DNA of 64,000 nt, taken from the NCBI GenBank assembly GCA_025738555.1, contig JAOVFP010000006.1:5642001-5706000 (forward strand), written 5' to 3'. The DNA comes from Cyathus striatus. Taxonomy: Eukaryota; Basidiomycota; Agaricomycetes; Agaricales; Nidulariaceae. Below are positions 9,446 through 20,632 of the stretch, piece after piece. How positions within the stretch are numbered: the first letter of the stretch is position 1; the number at the start of each line of letters is the position of its first letter. The notes below the pieces were generated by a model. That model was not told the DNA's origin. It saw only the letters and a program-made list of their open reading frames with translations, and searched no databases. A program made the translations under genes and the position numbers.

Positions 9446-11726
9446 CACAGGAATCAATGTGCAGAGGTCACTTAACGTTGACTGAGCATCCTGAAATATA
9501 CAAAGAGACACTTAGTCGACGTTGGGGGAAGTAACATTTGTAGTTCGTACAGAGTGAAATTTGCTGCATCCTCAAGATTCACTTCTCCTGGGTAGGCGAT
9601 CCTGTAGGATAATAGAGACGCTGTGGTATTATTGGAATAACACCCTAACATTAGCATTGAGTACATTCAGGAGGTGCAACGACACGTAGAAAATATTCCG
9701 ATGTAAAAGCTATGTACATACTTCAACAGCTTGATTAACATCAGACGTGATGCGCAATGATTGATTTGAATACATACCAAGATCTTGGACTACAACTTAG
9801 GTGACATAGGAAGACGTACAGAGCACCCTGTCGCATCTAAAAGAGACACAAGTTAGCAAACGTTCGGAGAAGGAGCACTGATAGAATGTACAGGGTGTTG
9901 CTAGAGTACAGCATTAGGAGCCACTAGCCACACCACAAAATGCGGAAGAGTTTCCGGCAGGGCAGAAGGACAAAGGAGCGACCGTCTGTGGACGAAAATA
10001 CTTCAGATAACCCTAACCCGGTTTTCCATGTATATCGAAGGCATTCAACGTGACGGGTGCAGAAGATGATGCGTTCCCGGAGCGTAAGCGTGTTGACGTG
10101 GCGTTGCTCATCGTGTTCAGGTGGCTTTCGAGTTGTCTATGGTAGATGTGTTAGGCACAGAAGTTTTAGGTAGGTTGTTAAAGCAAGTTTATGAATATAG
10201 GACTAGAGATGAGGTATAAGGAGAATGGTGGGGGAGGATGAAAATCTTAGTAAAAACGACGTACGCGAATGGCCCGATTGTCCCCATCGTCGAACGCCAT
10301 TTTAACGCCTTCTTTGCCCAACGTTCGTCCCTAAGCAGAGCTGTAGGTAGCTATTGAGGTCGGTGGGTCCATCGTGGTAAGCGCCCTCAACCGAAACTGA
10401 GTTGAGCTTGAGAGCCGAGATCACAGCGCATCTGACACGGCTGTGCAGCATACAACATGATAGGAGAAAAGACGAGAGAAGGTCAGAGATCGATGCCGAG
10501 CACGATGAGCAACAAGGTTCGACTAGTCGCTCTGAGCACCGGGGATAGAAAAACTCCCGTCGGTGCATCAAACTTTCAAAGTTCAGTGCAAGACCAGGTA
10601 AGACTTGAGCTTGATTATTTGATTCGATGATGCTGTAGAGTAAATACATCAATCATATATACAAGAAAACAAATAAATATAAAATGGGTTACAATGTTTT
10701 TACCGGATGAAGGAGTGAAGAAAGTTCAGTTAAGGATTGGTTAAGGAGTTTGTGAGTCCCGCACCGTAGATGAGAGTTTTTTTGTGAAGATCAAGCTGTT
10801 TTCAGATATTGATGTGTCGTAAAAGTTGGTTATCCTGTCAGAACGGTTTGCGAAGAGGCATGAAATAAATAGAGGAACGTAGGAGGAGATCAAGCGGGAG
10901 TGTGAGTGTGTTTAGTCAGCGAGTCAGAAACTCAGAGCTGGACGTGTACGGACGCGTCACGCGAACGTGATCTTAATTATTACGTAATAAAGAAATAGGG
11001 CCGGCAAGCGGCAGAGCCCACTACCTTGTGTACCTAAGGCTCATTATAAATCACTAGTATTATATGTCTTGTTTAAACATACATAATATTATACAACTGG
11101 TGTGTAAATGATAGCCATGAAGAGCCAGTTGAAGGTGTAAAATCCCTTCAAAATGATAAACTCGCTATTAGCAACAAATTAGCAAGGCTACTAGTAACTA
11201 CTACTGAAAGCAAGAGCTCCCTCATTCTTTCCTCAATTTATATGATATCGGTTACTAGAGGAAACAGTGGCCCACACACACTAATGAAATGGGTATCATG
11301 GGCCCAACCCATACCCATACCCATACCCATACCCATGGTAACCCATACCTGTATGCTGCGGGTATTTGTCTTACAGGTATAACAGTCATAGGTTCACAAT
11401 TTATTTGAGCTCTATTTACATACTTAAGTATGATATAAGTAATGTAGTAACTGCATTATTGTAATGGTAATATATGTAGTATTACAGCTAGTTAATCTGT
11501 TATGTAGAGTATAATTAAACTAGAGAGTAAATGTTAATATAGAGACAAAATGACAAAGTTAAAGATAACAAAATACGTAGATACATTGAAATGAATACTT
11601 GGAACGAAGCTGGAGGTACTGAGATGAATAGTGGGAGAATAAAATGAAGGGCGAGGGCTTGATATGAACCTAGGAACACTGATACGAAGGGATTAGAAGT
11701 TTGAATGAAGGGTGAAGGCCCAACAC
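9446..11726. other. Long intergenic stretch
   Basis: No supportable gene. A 116-codon minus ORF (10302-10652) has no recognisable motif and no splice signals. The stretch contains a short CCCATA tandem repeat. Confidence 0.5.
11308..11336 (+). repeat. (CCCATA)n microsatellite
   Basis: Nearly five perfect copies of the hexamer CCCATA, followed by related ACCCATACC sequence. Confidence 0.9.
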
Positions 11727-11866
11727 GAAGCTGGGAGCACGGAGGCGAAGTTGGGAGGGCTGAGATGAAGCTGGAAGCATTGAGATGACACTGGGAGCAC
11801 TGGGACGATGCTGGGAGCACTAAGATGAAGCTGGAAGCACTGAGATGAATCTGGGAGTACTGAGAC
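11727..11866 (+). repeat. 20 bp minisatellite, seven units
   Basis: Seven copies of a 20 bp unit close to GAAGCTGGGAGCACTGAGAT with scattered substitutions, plus looser copies to the left. The 202-codon minus ORF over it (11515-12123) gets its Ser/Leu/Pro repeats from this array and is not treated as a gene. Confidence 0.85.
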
Positions 11867-11989
11867 AAAGATCTGAACTTAACACAAAGAGTGTGTCCTT
11901 TTCTCCTTTCATAAAGAAACCCTCTAGCTATGCATGAGTCAGAAGCAGTTGGAATAGCGAGATTTTGAGATGGAGGGGTGTATAGAGGG

Positions 11990-12540
11990 GATACATATCT
12001 GCAACCACCGATACTACACCCACCCCTCTCATCGCATCCACCTCCAAACACGCATCGTCTCTCAGCCCAGAAGTCATAACCCAAGTTCTTAATGTTGTTC
12101 CAAGTATGCTTACCCAATTCCACTCCCTCCTCGAAGTTGCATCTTCTGAAAATACCTTGCTATTGTCTTCCAACGACAATAAATCTGCTATAGAGAAGAT
12201 AAAGTCAACTATGTCTTCGCTGTTTGCTATGCAGTTGACTTCAATCATGCTCATGTCAATGCTGACTGAGTGTATGAATTCCCTCGAAAGCGAGGTGAGA
12301 TCAAATCAAGAGGAACTGAAATGGAGACAGAAGGAGAACATATGTATGACTCTCCGAGGAGTAGAACTCAAGGCCCAGTTGAAGGCTTTCGAGGGTCACT
12401 CACCTGATCCTATGATAGCGCCTAATCATGCTCTTAATGGCATTTCCACTATGAAGTATTCCACTCTGCTATCGAGGACGAGTAGTATTTATGAGAGTAT
12501 TCCACTGCCTATCAAGTCATCGCACAACCTCAAGCTGTAA
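11990..12540 (+). CDS. Unrecognised coding-like segment, helical
   Basis: One frame stays open from about 11990 to the stop at 12540 (ATG at 12106). It has a Thr/Pro/Ser-rich start (ATTDTTPTPLIASTSK), then a long amphipathic stretch (SAIEKIKSTMSSLFAMQ ... LESEVRSNQEELKWRQKEN) that looks like coiled coil. It may be an exon of a larger gene or part of an old element; no family was recognised. It ends 300 bp before the intact LTR element. Confidence 0.35.
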
Positions 12541-12842
12541 TGATGCAACAATACAATACCCCAGTGGGCACTGGGGGCAGCAAGGGGGGGTTATAGCAGT
12601 GGCAGTGATGCTAGTGGTTGAGGCTGTTACTGCACTGGCATGAGAGGGAGAGGACAGGTTGAGGGGGGAAGGGGAGTTAGTGTTGAACATTGAGGTGGTG
12701 ACACTGGAAAAAAAGACAAGAGAGCAGGATGTAAGTGTTTAGAGACTGTTGGATTTGGTGCCGGCCCAGCCATCCAAGCTTCAATGATACAAAACATTCT
12801 AAGGTCCAACGACACGAAAGACATCAGTAAGAAAGAGATGTA

Positions 12843-13037
12843 TGTCAAGAATAGAAGGGGAGAGTTGAAGAGCTGACCGTGGAGGAAGACCAGATTGAAA
12901 ACGCTGACCAACGATAGTGACAGACGAAGCCGTGAATTGCACAGAAACTATGACACACGTACATACAGAGAACGATTATGTAACTATATTATGTAACTGT
13001 GCGGCTGTGCCTCAACACGAACACCCAGATTCTAACA
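12843..13037 (-). repeat. 3' LTR of the gag-only element
   Basis: Same 195 bp sequence as 14320-14514 with about eight transition differences; the minus-strand polypurine tract GAGTGGGGG (13038-13046) abuts it. Confidence 0.93.
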
Positions 13038-13136
13038 CCCCCACTCGGGGAGAGGCACAGAGAAGAGGGGAGTGAAAGAGAAATAAAACAAACACCAATA
13101 AAATACTCCCCCACTGAAACTAAAATCCTTAACCCA

Positions 13137-14178
13137 TCATCCTTTCCATCCCTTTCTAGCCCCCACAGAACCTGATTTGGAAACAGGGTGAGTGTCAATA
13201 TCCTGAGCATAGAAGGCAAGATGTCCCTCTTCACAAGTCTCCACATCAGAATCGGAATCAAGGTCAGAGTCGGAAGCAATGAAACGAGTGTGATTGGCAA
13301 CAGGTGAAGGAGAGCATTTATGACGATGGTCACAAGCTTCCTTGATAATCCTGTCCTTGATGCGTTGGGGCATGTCAGCTATGCAACGGGAAGAGCGGTG
13401 ACCAGGAAGACCACAATGATGGCAAACATCATTGTTCTGGGGGTTGAGCCAATCATAGGAGGGATCATCACCCTCAGAATCCGAATCACCTTTCTTAGCC
13501 TTGGGATTCTTGCCCTGACCCCCCCCTTTTGGCATAGTTTGCCAACTCAGGAACATCCCCCCCACTGAGGGCCACTTTCGTATCCTCCTGATCCGTTAAC
13601 ATCTTCTTCGTAGATGTGAGAGTCGGCTCTGTAGATTGTGATGTGAGGAGAGTGCGAATGATGGCAAAGGATGGGTGGAGATTCATGAGAATAGAGTCGA
13701 CAACATCAAGGGGAGAGGGGGGGTGACCAAGGGCAGTGAGAGTGTCAGAGGCGGCAATAATATCCTGAATGTACACAGACACAGGTTGCCCAATATCATG
13801 GACAGGGTTGTAAAGGTGCTTCTTGAGCTCAAACCGAGATGCATGTGAGTCCTTCTGATACTCAGACTTGAGGCTGGTGTAAACAGCAAATGCCATTTGA
13901 GCTGGGGATGTTTCTTTAAAGTGGGCATCACGAACGGCATTTGATGAAATGGTCTTGTAGAGAGCCATGCGAGCATGGGTGTCGATAGCAATCCATGCAG
14001 TGCGATCCTTGGAGTCCTCAACAGAAGGGGCAGTAGATGTGCCTTTTATGTGCCCCAGCAAATCCTCATCCTCTCCAAATGTCATCTCCAGCTCCCTGTT
14101 CCATGCAGGGTAGTTTGTCCCATCAAAATGGTTCTGGGAATCAAAGGTCCTGAGAAGTTCATAGACTGTTGGGGCCAT
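13137..14178 (-). CDS. Copia-type Gag with CCHC zinc knuckle, one frameshift
   Basis: The first frame (14178 down to 13495) gives a Gag capsid-like region of 227 codons that opens MAPTVYELLRTFDSQNHFDG and contains LKSEYQKDSHASRFELKKHL, as in the UBN2/retrotransposon Gag family. The second frame continues to 13137 with the zinc knuckle CHHCGLPGHRSSRC and an acidic Ser/Asp tail. The two frames meet at a run of eight G (minus strand, 13519-13526). One G fewer would join them, so this is either a one-base slip or a site of +1 frameshifting. Gag would coat the RNA and form particles in the cytoplasm. No pol domain follows. Confidence 0.85.
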
Positions 14179-14307
14179 GGTGGTGGTTGACAGTGGTGGG
14201 AGGCAAAGAAAGAAGGAAGGGTGTGTGGGATCAAAAGATCAGAAGAGGAAGGTAAGAGATTGAAAGTTTGTTGGCAGGTTGAGTGGTGTAGAATTTAAGC
14301 GCAGGCG

Positions 14308-14319
14308 GGGCCCATAACC
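14308..14319 (-). other. Primer-binding site, half-tRNA-iMet type
   Basis: Directly next to the 5' LTR the minus strand reads GGTTATGGGCCC. This is the complement of the anticodon arm of initiator tRNA-Met (GGGCCCATAACC), the unusual internal primer known from Drosophila copia. It supports the Copia assignment and the minus orientation. Confidence 0.85.
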
Positions 14320-14514
14320 TGTCAAGAATAGAAGGGGAGAGTTGAAGAGCTGACCGTGGAGGAAGACCAGATTGAAAACGCTGACTGACGATAGTGACAG
14401 ACGAAGCCGTGAATTGCACAGAAACTACGACGTGCGTACATACAGAGAACGATTACGTAACTATATTATGTAACTATGCGGCTGTGCCTCAACACGAACA
14501 CCCAGATTCTAACA
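14320..14514 (-). repeat. 5' LTR of the gag-only element
   Basis: On the minus strand it starts TGTTAGAATCTGG and ends TTCTTGACA. It pairs with 12843-13037. Confidence 0.93.
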
Positions 14515-14703
14515 ATGTAGGACTTCGGAGTATGGTAGAATTTGAAGTTTGATAATATATGAGCTAGTTTACGAGGGCATATCACACTCATCACAGCCTG
14601 ACAGGGCAAAGGGTTTTAGGTTGTCCGCCAATCAGATTGCCTGAAAGTGAGATCCCGGACACTGATCCACAAATTGCCTTCCTAGGAAATCCAAACATCC
14701 CCA

Positions 14704-14736
14704 TAACCCAACTACCTTAAAAGGTAGTGGGAATAA
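14704..14736. repeat. Dispersed palindrome CTACCTTAAAAGGTAG, copy 1
   Basis: Reads AACTACCTTAAAAGGTAGTG followed by GGAATAAAA. Related copies lie at about 20386-20408 and 58594-58640, each with GGAAT or its complement next to the hairpin. Confidence 0.7.
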
Positions 14737-14929
14737 AATCCAGTTTTCGCAAGGATTTCGCAGTGCACAAGCAGTGCCTGCCCCACATCGACATACATAC
14801 TAAGCAGCAGAACAACGTTAGCTGTCGTCTCTTTCTTTTCTATGACCATTCAAATCGTTCCGACTTCTGGTACTCGAGCCGCTCAAATGACTGCCTGCGC
14901 TGTCCATCCAAATCCAATTTTGAAAATCT

Positions 14930-15115
14930 CAATCTCTTTCTGAACATACATAGATATAAGGATTCCATTAGCTTTCCTTCGCCTTGCAATAACTGCGGAA
15001 CCCATTGAGGAGGTGTTCTCAATAACATCCCCAACAATCCGATTCCTTACGCCCTCACTCGTGAACACTACGTTCCCGGCGCCGCCGATAGGCCCAAAAT
15101 GGCTCTGTAGCAACT
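14930..15115 (+). pseudogene. Relic of an F-box gene N-terminus
   Basis: Plus-strand translation gives FPSPCNNCGTH, a stop, then GGVLNNIPNNPIPYALTREH and YVPGAADR. This matches the N-terminal module of the F-box gene at 7396-9093 almost residue for residue. The expected intron in front is shortened, and nothing of the F-box or LRR part follows. Confidence 0.75.
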
Positions 15116-15332
15116 TGATTCAAGGTTATAACCGTCAAACGACAAAGCTTTGACCGTAACACATATCGAAACCATTTTAAAATACAAGCCCACCAATTGG
15201 ACATTATCATTGTTCAAAATCTACAAAATGACAAGAAAACGTGTACACGGTTCAATACCAATTTACAATTACAAAACTGTATCAATATATCGTCTCTGAA
15301 CATTTTTACTCTGTTCGCTTTCAAGTTATTCT

Positions 15333-17388
15333 TCATGTCCGACGTGCTTTTTTCTTGGATGGTCCACGCTTCGTATCATCTGGTACTGACCTCTTGAGAG
15401 GGCCACGAAGATTGACTCCAAGAGAGTCATGTAACTCCTTCTCACCCGGAGCCCAACATGTCTCTTTGTGGACTCTACAAGACTTACATGAGGATTTACT
15501 CCAACCAATATAGCGCCTTCAAGATATGTCAGTCATCCAAGATTCCAGAGATACAAGAATGCGGAGAACGTACGGTTCATCGACAACACATATCTTATTC
15601 ATTTCATCGCAGCGTAGACAAAATTTGGTCTCATTCCAGCAGTCCGAAAGTCTCTCGAAGTTTTCTTTCGTATTTCCTCGAACGATTGAAGACGATGCTT
15701 CGTTGCTTTTGTATGATCGAAGACGAGAAGCGGTCGCTGTGATTGAATGTGATTTCTCATTAGTGTTGGATCTGCCTGCGTAAACGACAGAGCCTGAGGT
15801 CCTGGAAAGGCTGGAGGTTTTCTCATGCGTCTTCTGCTGTTCCATACGTGGAAGCGAACCAGAATGCATAGCGGAACGCGTCATCCTTCTATCTTCACTA
15901 GGAGGGACAGGCTTAGCACTGGCGGCAGCTGTAGAACGCGTAGTCCTACCAGTATTGCTAGATGCAACCGGTTGACGAGAGTCGGAGAATCTGATGGAAC
16001 ATGATAATCTAGCAGGCATTGGAGAGTCGCGAACGATAGGATCCGAGTGAGAAGAAGAAGCGTTACTACGAGAGGGAGATTCGATAGAGACAGGCGAGGG
16101 CGGAGTTGGGATTGAGACGATTGGCCGCGGGTGTCGCTGGATGATATTTTGGCTGTTAGTTTGCGTAGGTGTCGAAGGCGCACGTGGGCGGTGGCTTGAA
16201 GAGGGTTTTCGTGCAATGGCTGTGAGCAGTTTTTGCTGCGCAGGCGAAAGTTCATTGACGGGTTTATTTGAGGGTACTTGTGCTAATGGTGTTTGGAGTG
16301 AAGAATCTGTAGTGGTATAGTGGCGTGCGGCCGTGTCGGAAGTAGGCTTGGATGAAATGCCCGCAAAATACTGTTCTGGAAGAGGTGGCGAGTCCTCCGA
16401 GATTGAGGCAGAGTTCGAGGTAGCGGTTCCTGTCAATGCTGTTGAAGGTAGATAATTACGACAGAGACCAGTAGATAGAGATAACAGCACATACCTTGAA
16501 TAAAGGCTAGCCCTCGATGAATCTTCTTTCCTGAATCAACATGAACAACCATCCTGAGCGCAGCAAAGAGCTGCCCTGATGTCAAAGTATCACTTTCTTT
16601 CAAATTCGGAGCGAAGTATTTCAAGATCTAGGGGTCGCCATGAACATTCTTCAAAGAAATCTAATGAGGTGAAAAACGAGCATACCGTATTGGTAGATTC
16701 AACTCCAATGCCAGCGTATCGTCCCCGGATCCATGCTCGCGCCTCACGAACACCGAAACTGACTCCCTCGTATGGTGCAGCTCCATTCCATGTTCGGGAT
16801 GATTCCTTGGTGTCACATAGCTCTTTCAGGGCATTCGTGTACATCTCAACTTCAGCGTCCGTGAGCGCCGAGATGTCAATCGATAATGGACGCAGTCCTT
16901 TACGTGTAGTATTGGAGGTGTTATCTTCCGTCAAGGCTGTATAATCACCGTTATCAAACGCGACGAAAAGGCGGAATACAATAGTTAAATACCTTGAATG
17001 AAAGCCAAGCCCCTCTGCACCTCCCTTCCAGCATCTACGTGAACGAGGATCCTAAGAGCGGCAAAGAGCTGTTCGCATGTCATCTTATCGCCAGCTCTCA
17101 TCTCTAGTGCGAAGTATTTCAAAATCTGAAGTCGTAAGTGGTCGATCTTCAACTGCATTCGAATGAAAATGATCGTACGGTATCAGATGCGCCGGCCCCA
17201 ATGCTGGGAGCATATCTTCCTCGAATCCAAGCACGCACTTCGCTCGCATTGACTAGGATGTGATCGTAGTGCGCAGAATCTGTTTTAAACTTGTTTCCTT
17301 CTACATCACATAGCTCGCTAACCACACCAGTGTATAGATCGTATTCTGCATCTGTGAGCGATGAGATGTGGAGTGTCAACGGGCGCAT
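15333..17388 (-). CDS. Two-repeat, Ser/Pro-rich protein with paired CxxCx6C motif, 591 residues
   Basis: Six exons on the minus strand: 17179-17388, 16993-17125, 16686-16936, 16495-16627, 15574-16438 and 15333-15516. All five introns (53-58 bp) are GT-AG and in phase. Residues about 1-115 and 125-242 are two copies of one module: each starts RPLxxxISxLTDAExxxYT, has a RAWIRGRYA motif, then ILKYFA..., QLFAALRxxVHVD and RGLAFIQ. The helix and acidic pattern recalls EF-hand/EH-type folds, but that is a guess. A Ser/Pro/Arg-rich linker follows. The end has FCLRCDEMNKIC and SCKSCRVHKETC, two CxxCx6C half-sites as in fungal Zn-cluster DNA-binding proteins, then a basic tail. Repeat exons have matching lengths (133 nt twice), so exon duplication built the gene. 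A nuclear role is possible. Confidence 0.8.
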
Positions 17389-18521
17389 TTTCGGTTTTCG
17401 ACGCGAGTCCTTTGTTGGATTTGGATTTCTTTGATTTTGAATGGATGTTCAAGAAATTGGCAGACTCGAATTGTAGACTTTGGAGAGGATAGAGCTGTGC
17501 GTGGAACGAGAGAATCGAACGCGTGAGTGGGGAAGAAAAACCCCTAGGAAGTGGGAAGCATGATAGGTACAGCGCCTACAGTCGTCTGAGCTGAGTCAAA
17601 ATCGGAAGTTGGAACCGATGAAGCTCATGGAAAATAACCACAAATAATCGCTATATGTACGTAACTTGAGTTCCTTTGTTGCTTCTGGTCTTCGTTCGAA
17701 CCCAACTGGGTTATCTGAATAGACAAGAATCTTGATAAATGATTCCAAGTAAAAGCCCGTCGAGGCGAATCGAGAGAGAACGACGGAAAACAAGTACATC
17801 AAGAAGATCAAGAGTTGAACGCCACTCGCTTAAGCTGCGCGTATGATTTAGAAAAGTATAGTTTGAAGGCATTCTCATGAGGCTTCTGACTACCGATGAC
17901 GCCGCTGTCATTCTCGCGTGCATCTCGTGTGTAACTCGCGTGGAACCATGAGACAGGAGCGCAGTTGTGCAAAACACTCATCTATTGTTTTGGCTTGTTA
18001 GGTTCATTGTATCTTTTTGGTTCCCGGCCTTCTGTGAATGGCATCCTAAGACTGCAATACCAAGGGACCTGAAGTGGAAGTTGCAACCCATTCAACATTT
18101 ACCTGCGTCTTTTCTTTGTATTCATCGGCAAACAAGCTTTAAAGTAATTCTTTGATGTCAAACTGTATCTTTGTTTTCTTTGACCGTCAACGTCTATATT
18201 ACAATATTCATAGCACGTAGAAATCTAGGGATAGGTACTTAGTAAATATACTGTACCATTACAACCAACTGTTCACGAGATTTTAGCGTGACAGCCATGA
18301 TCAGTTGAACCCCGTTCAATGACCCGTGACGTGCATGACAGAGCCCGAATCTGTTCAAATTTGAGTTCGCGAGAGAAGCAAGCGCTCGCAAAAATTGACC
18401 TAGCTCCCTGTACCTCTGTTCTGGCCAGGTTGTGACGCGCGATGAATCCGGGATCTGTTCAAGTTCACGGCGCTGCGTGACGAGTGACTAAATAGTTCAT
18501 CGCAATGGTACAGTAGTCTCA
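17389..18521. other. Intergenic between two minus-strand genes
   Basis: Probable upstream region of the six-exon gene and downstream region of the nine-exon gene. ORFs at 17596-17811 and 17711-17977 overlap each other and carry no recognisable motif. Confidence 0.5.
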
Positions 18522-19849
18522 TTAGCAATATTCTGCCCCGCAGTTCCCAATGGCGGTAATAATCTGTCGGCTATCGGATTGCACTAAAACGTTTTCAAGG
18601 CCTTCGTTATCCTGGGCTGCCGGACGGAAACTGAATACTTTCTTGTTCTTTTCTGCATGGTCCGAAATACCAACCGGACACCTGATAGACATTACCCATG
18701 AATAAGTACTTGAGTATGGCATAACCACGGTAACATATCAATTAGAACGGCTCCAACAAATGGACGACCAAGGACACAACGAGTTGCTACATTCACATCG
18801 ACAATGCTTAAGCTACCGTGCAGTGCTCCAATCTCTTTAAAGCTTTCAAAATAGATTGGAATAAATCCCAAGTTCCTCAGGTCTTGATAATTACATCACG
18901 GTACTATGACATGGACGTAATAAATATCAACGTTGACGGAGTCCGGACGATGGGTGCCATTTACCTTTCGTTGGGAAGGCATCCGGTTGCCAGAGTAGGA
19001 ACCGGGCTCTGTAACGACCAGCCAGGGATTAGCCAAAAATTCACTGCACTATATTCAACCTGCTAAGGTAGAGAATCAAATGAAGGAATACGTACAAGTA
19101 CCAGTGTTCCGTATATCAGAAGCTTGAGATCATGCTTCTCACTGCAAACGTCCGATATTCTATGAAATGGACGCGTATCTACATATGATGGAAAACTGAA
19201 GATTGCCACGCGAGTTAGACTACGTAGCTTCTAGATGATTTTCGCAAGATGGAAGCCCTTACCTGTACGGCTGTACCTGGTTGGACACGATAACTCCGGG
19301 TCCAAGTTCGGTACAAATTTCGTGAGTTCTGATGGGTTCCTAAAGCAACAGTCTGAATTAGAAGTGCATGACTAAGTGTATATTTGTTGATGCACACGTG
19401 GCCAAGCGACTAGTTGACTCTCCGCGTGGTAAGCTGAATATTCGGGACTGGGAAAGAAGTGCACAGCTTCATATGGTACACTAGTGGCTATATAGTAGTT
19501 ATGTACAGTTGTATGAATGGATCGAGCTTACCCCACTGATGATATCACCGAAGATAACTCAGTGCGGTCCCCATCGGAGATTGTTTTAATTATTCTGTTT
19601 GACTAACTGCAGCGCTGGTGTATATTTTAGTTCACGGATCACAAGTGATTGGGTGTGTGGATGTTATGATTTATGAATCCTCAAATTCTGTAGTGCTATC
19701 CTATGCTCGTTTCAGCTGTAAACCCTACCATCAAATTCTTTCTTCTTGCAACTGGTTTGCGACTCAAAGAATTCGACTCGACTCGGTCCTAGAGTTCGTT
19801 TAAGATAGTATGTGCTCAAACGGGATATTTTCCGAAGCTCCGATAGCAT
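18522..19849 (-). CDS. Unrecognised nine-exon protein, about 298 residues
   Basis: A chain of short exons on the minus strand joins in frame: 19729-19849, 19643-19679, 19532-19594, 19396-19480, 19277-19339, 19102-19230, about 18965-19062, 18735-18875 and 18522-18681. Introns are 39-89 bp and GT-AG; the sixth (about 39 bp) and seventh are the least certain. Protein-like landmarks in order are ELRKISRLSTYYLKRTLGPS, IIKTISDGDRTELSSVISS, YEAVHFFPSPEYSAYHAESQ, GPGVIVSNQ, FSFPSYVDTRPFHRISDVCS, VNVATRCVLGRPFVGAVLID and the C-terminus AIGNCGAEYC. The first segment resembles the end of an F-box, so an upstream exon may be missing. No function is assigned. Confidence 0.6.
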
Positions 19850-20385
19850 TACCTAGAATGTCGCTACAACCCACCGATGATATTCATAGCTTGACCGCGA
19901 ACCAGGGCCGCGGCCTTGGTTGTTGTCTGAGTCTTCGAACGATAAATTGTTATAGATAATAGTAAGATGTAAGTATAGTATTGAATAAACCCATGTCGCG
20001 GCCAAAGCCCACTACCAGGTTTGTCTCAATACGTTGACCAGTCACAGTCTTGTTACAGAGCAAAAATTTTAGCATCATATCAAGGTAAAACAAAATAATT
20101 TTTTTTTAGTAAAGCAGTACTGGTACAAGTATAAAACCATGTAAGGGGTATCGGCGGAACAGCCTGAGCCCAGAGCCATAACAAGCGGCAGACCGCAGCA
20201 ACTTCAAGTACACCAATATGCCTGAATTAAAAGCAAACCAACAGAAATAAGTAGACCCAAATTTAAATGCACATCGACCGCTGCAGAGCCACCAGCTGGT
20301 TCGAAGAAGTGAGACAAAGCAAATAAAACAAGCGCACAAAGGAAAAGCCGAAAATGAAATCCCAAAATTTTGTTTTTTCATCCCC

Positions 20386-20408
20386 CCCTACCTAAAGGTA
20401 GTAGGAAT
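20386..20408. repeat. Dispersed palindrome, copy 2 (CCTACCTAAAGGTAG)
   Basis: A shorter version of the hairpin seen at 14704-14736, followed by TAGGAATGAAAT as in the other copies. Confidence 0.6.
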
Positions 20409-20632
20409 GAAATTGGAACAGATAGAGGCGCCATAAGAACGGTAATCCGGCCAAAAGCGCGGTAGCGCCACAGTTCTCAAACTAAACTTACAGGACAAGA
20501 AACCTGGTCGATAAATCTGTGAACGATTTCCTGGTACACTCTCGTTCCCTATCGCATTTCGTTATAAATGCGAGGAAATTTCATGTAGGATGGTTCAAGA
20601 AAGCAGCTCAATCAATACCCATTGCAGTTTTA

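Larger units (their letters stand above)
12843..14514 (-). mobile_element. Complete gag-only Copia-type LTR retroelement, TSD ATGTA
   Basis: Two 195 bp LTRs (TG...CA) in direct orientation flank 1.28 kb. The 5 bp ATGTA occurs immediately outside both ends (12838-12842 and 14515-14519). On the minus strand the PBS and PPT sit directly inside the LTRs, and the only coding sequence is gag. There is no protease, integrase or reverse transcriptase, so movement would need a helper. The layout matches the gag-only TR-GAG elements described in plants. The two LTRs differ at about eight sites, all transitions and mostly CpG against TpG/CpA, so insertion is fairly recent. Confidence 0.93.

Noticed and set aside
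10302..10652. 116-codon minus ORF
   Set aside because: No motif, no splice partner, no protein-like pattern; chance ORF in intergenic DNA.
11515..12123. 202-codon minus ORF rich in Ser, Leu and Pro
   Set aside because: Its repeats are the translation of a 20 bp non-coding minisatellite; the opposite strand has a better frame on the right half.
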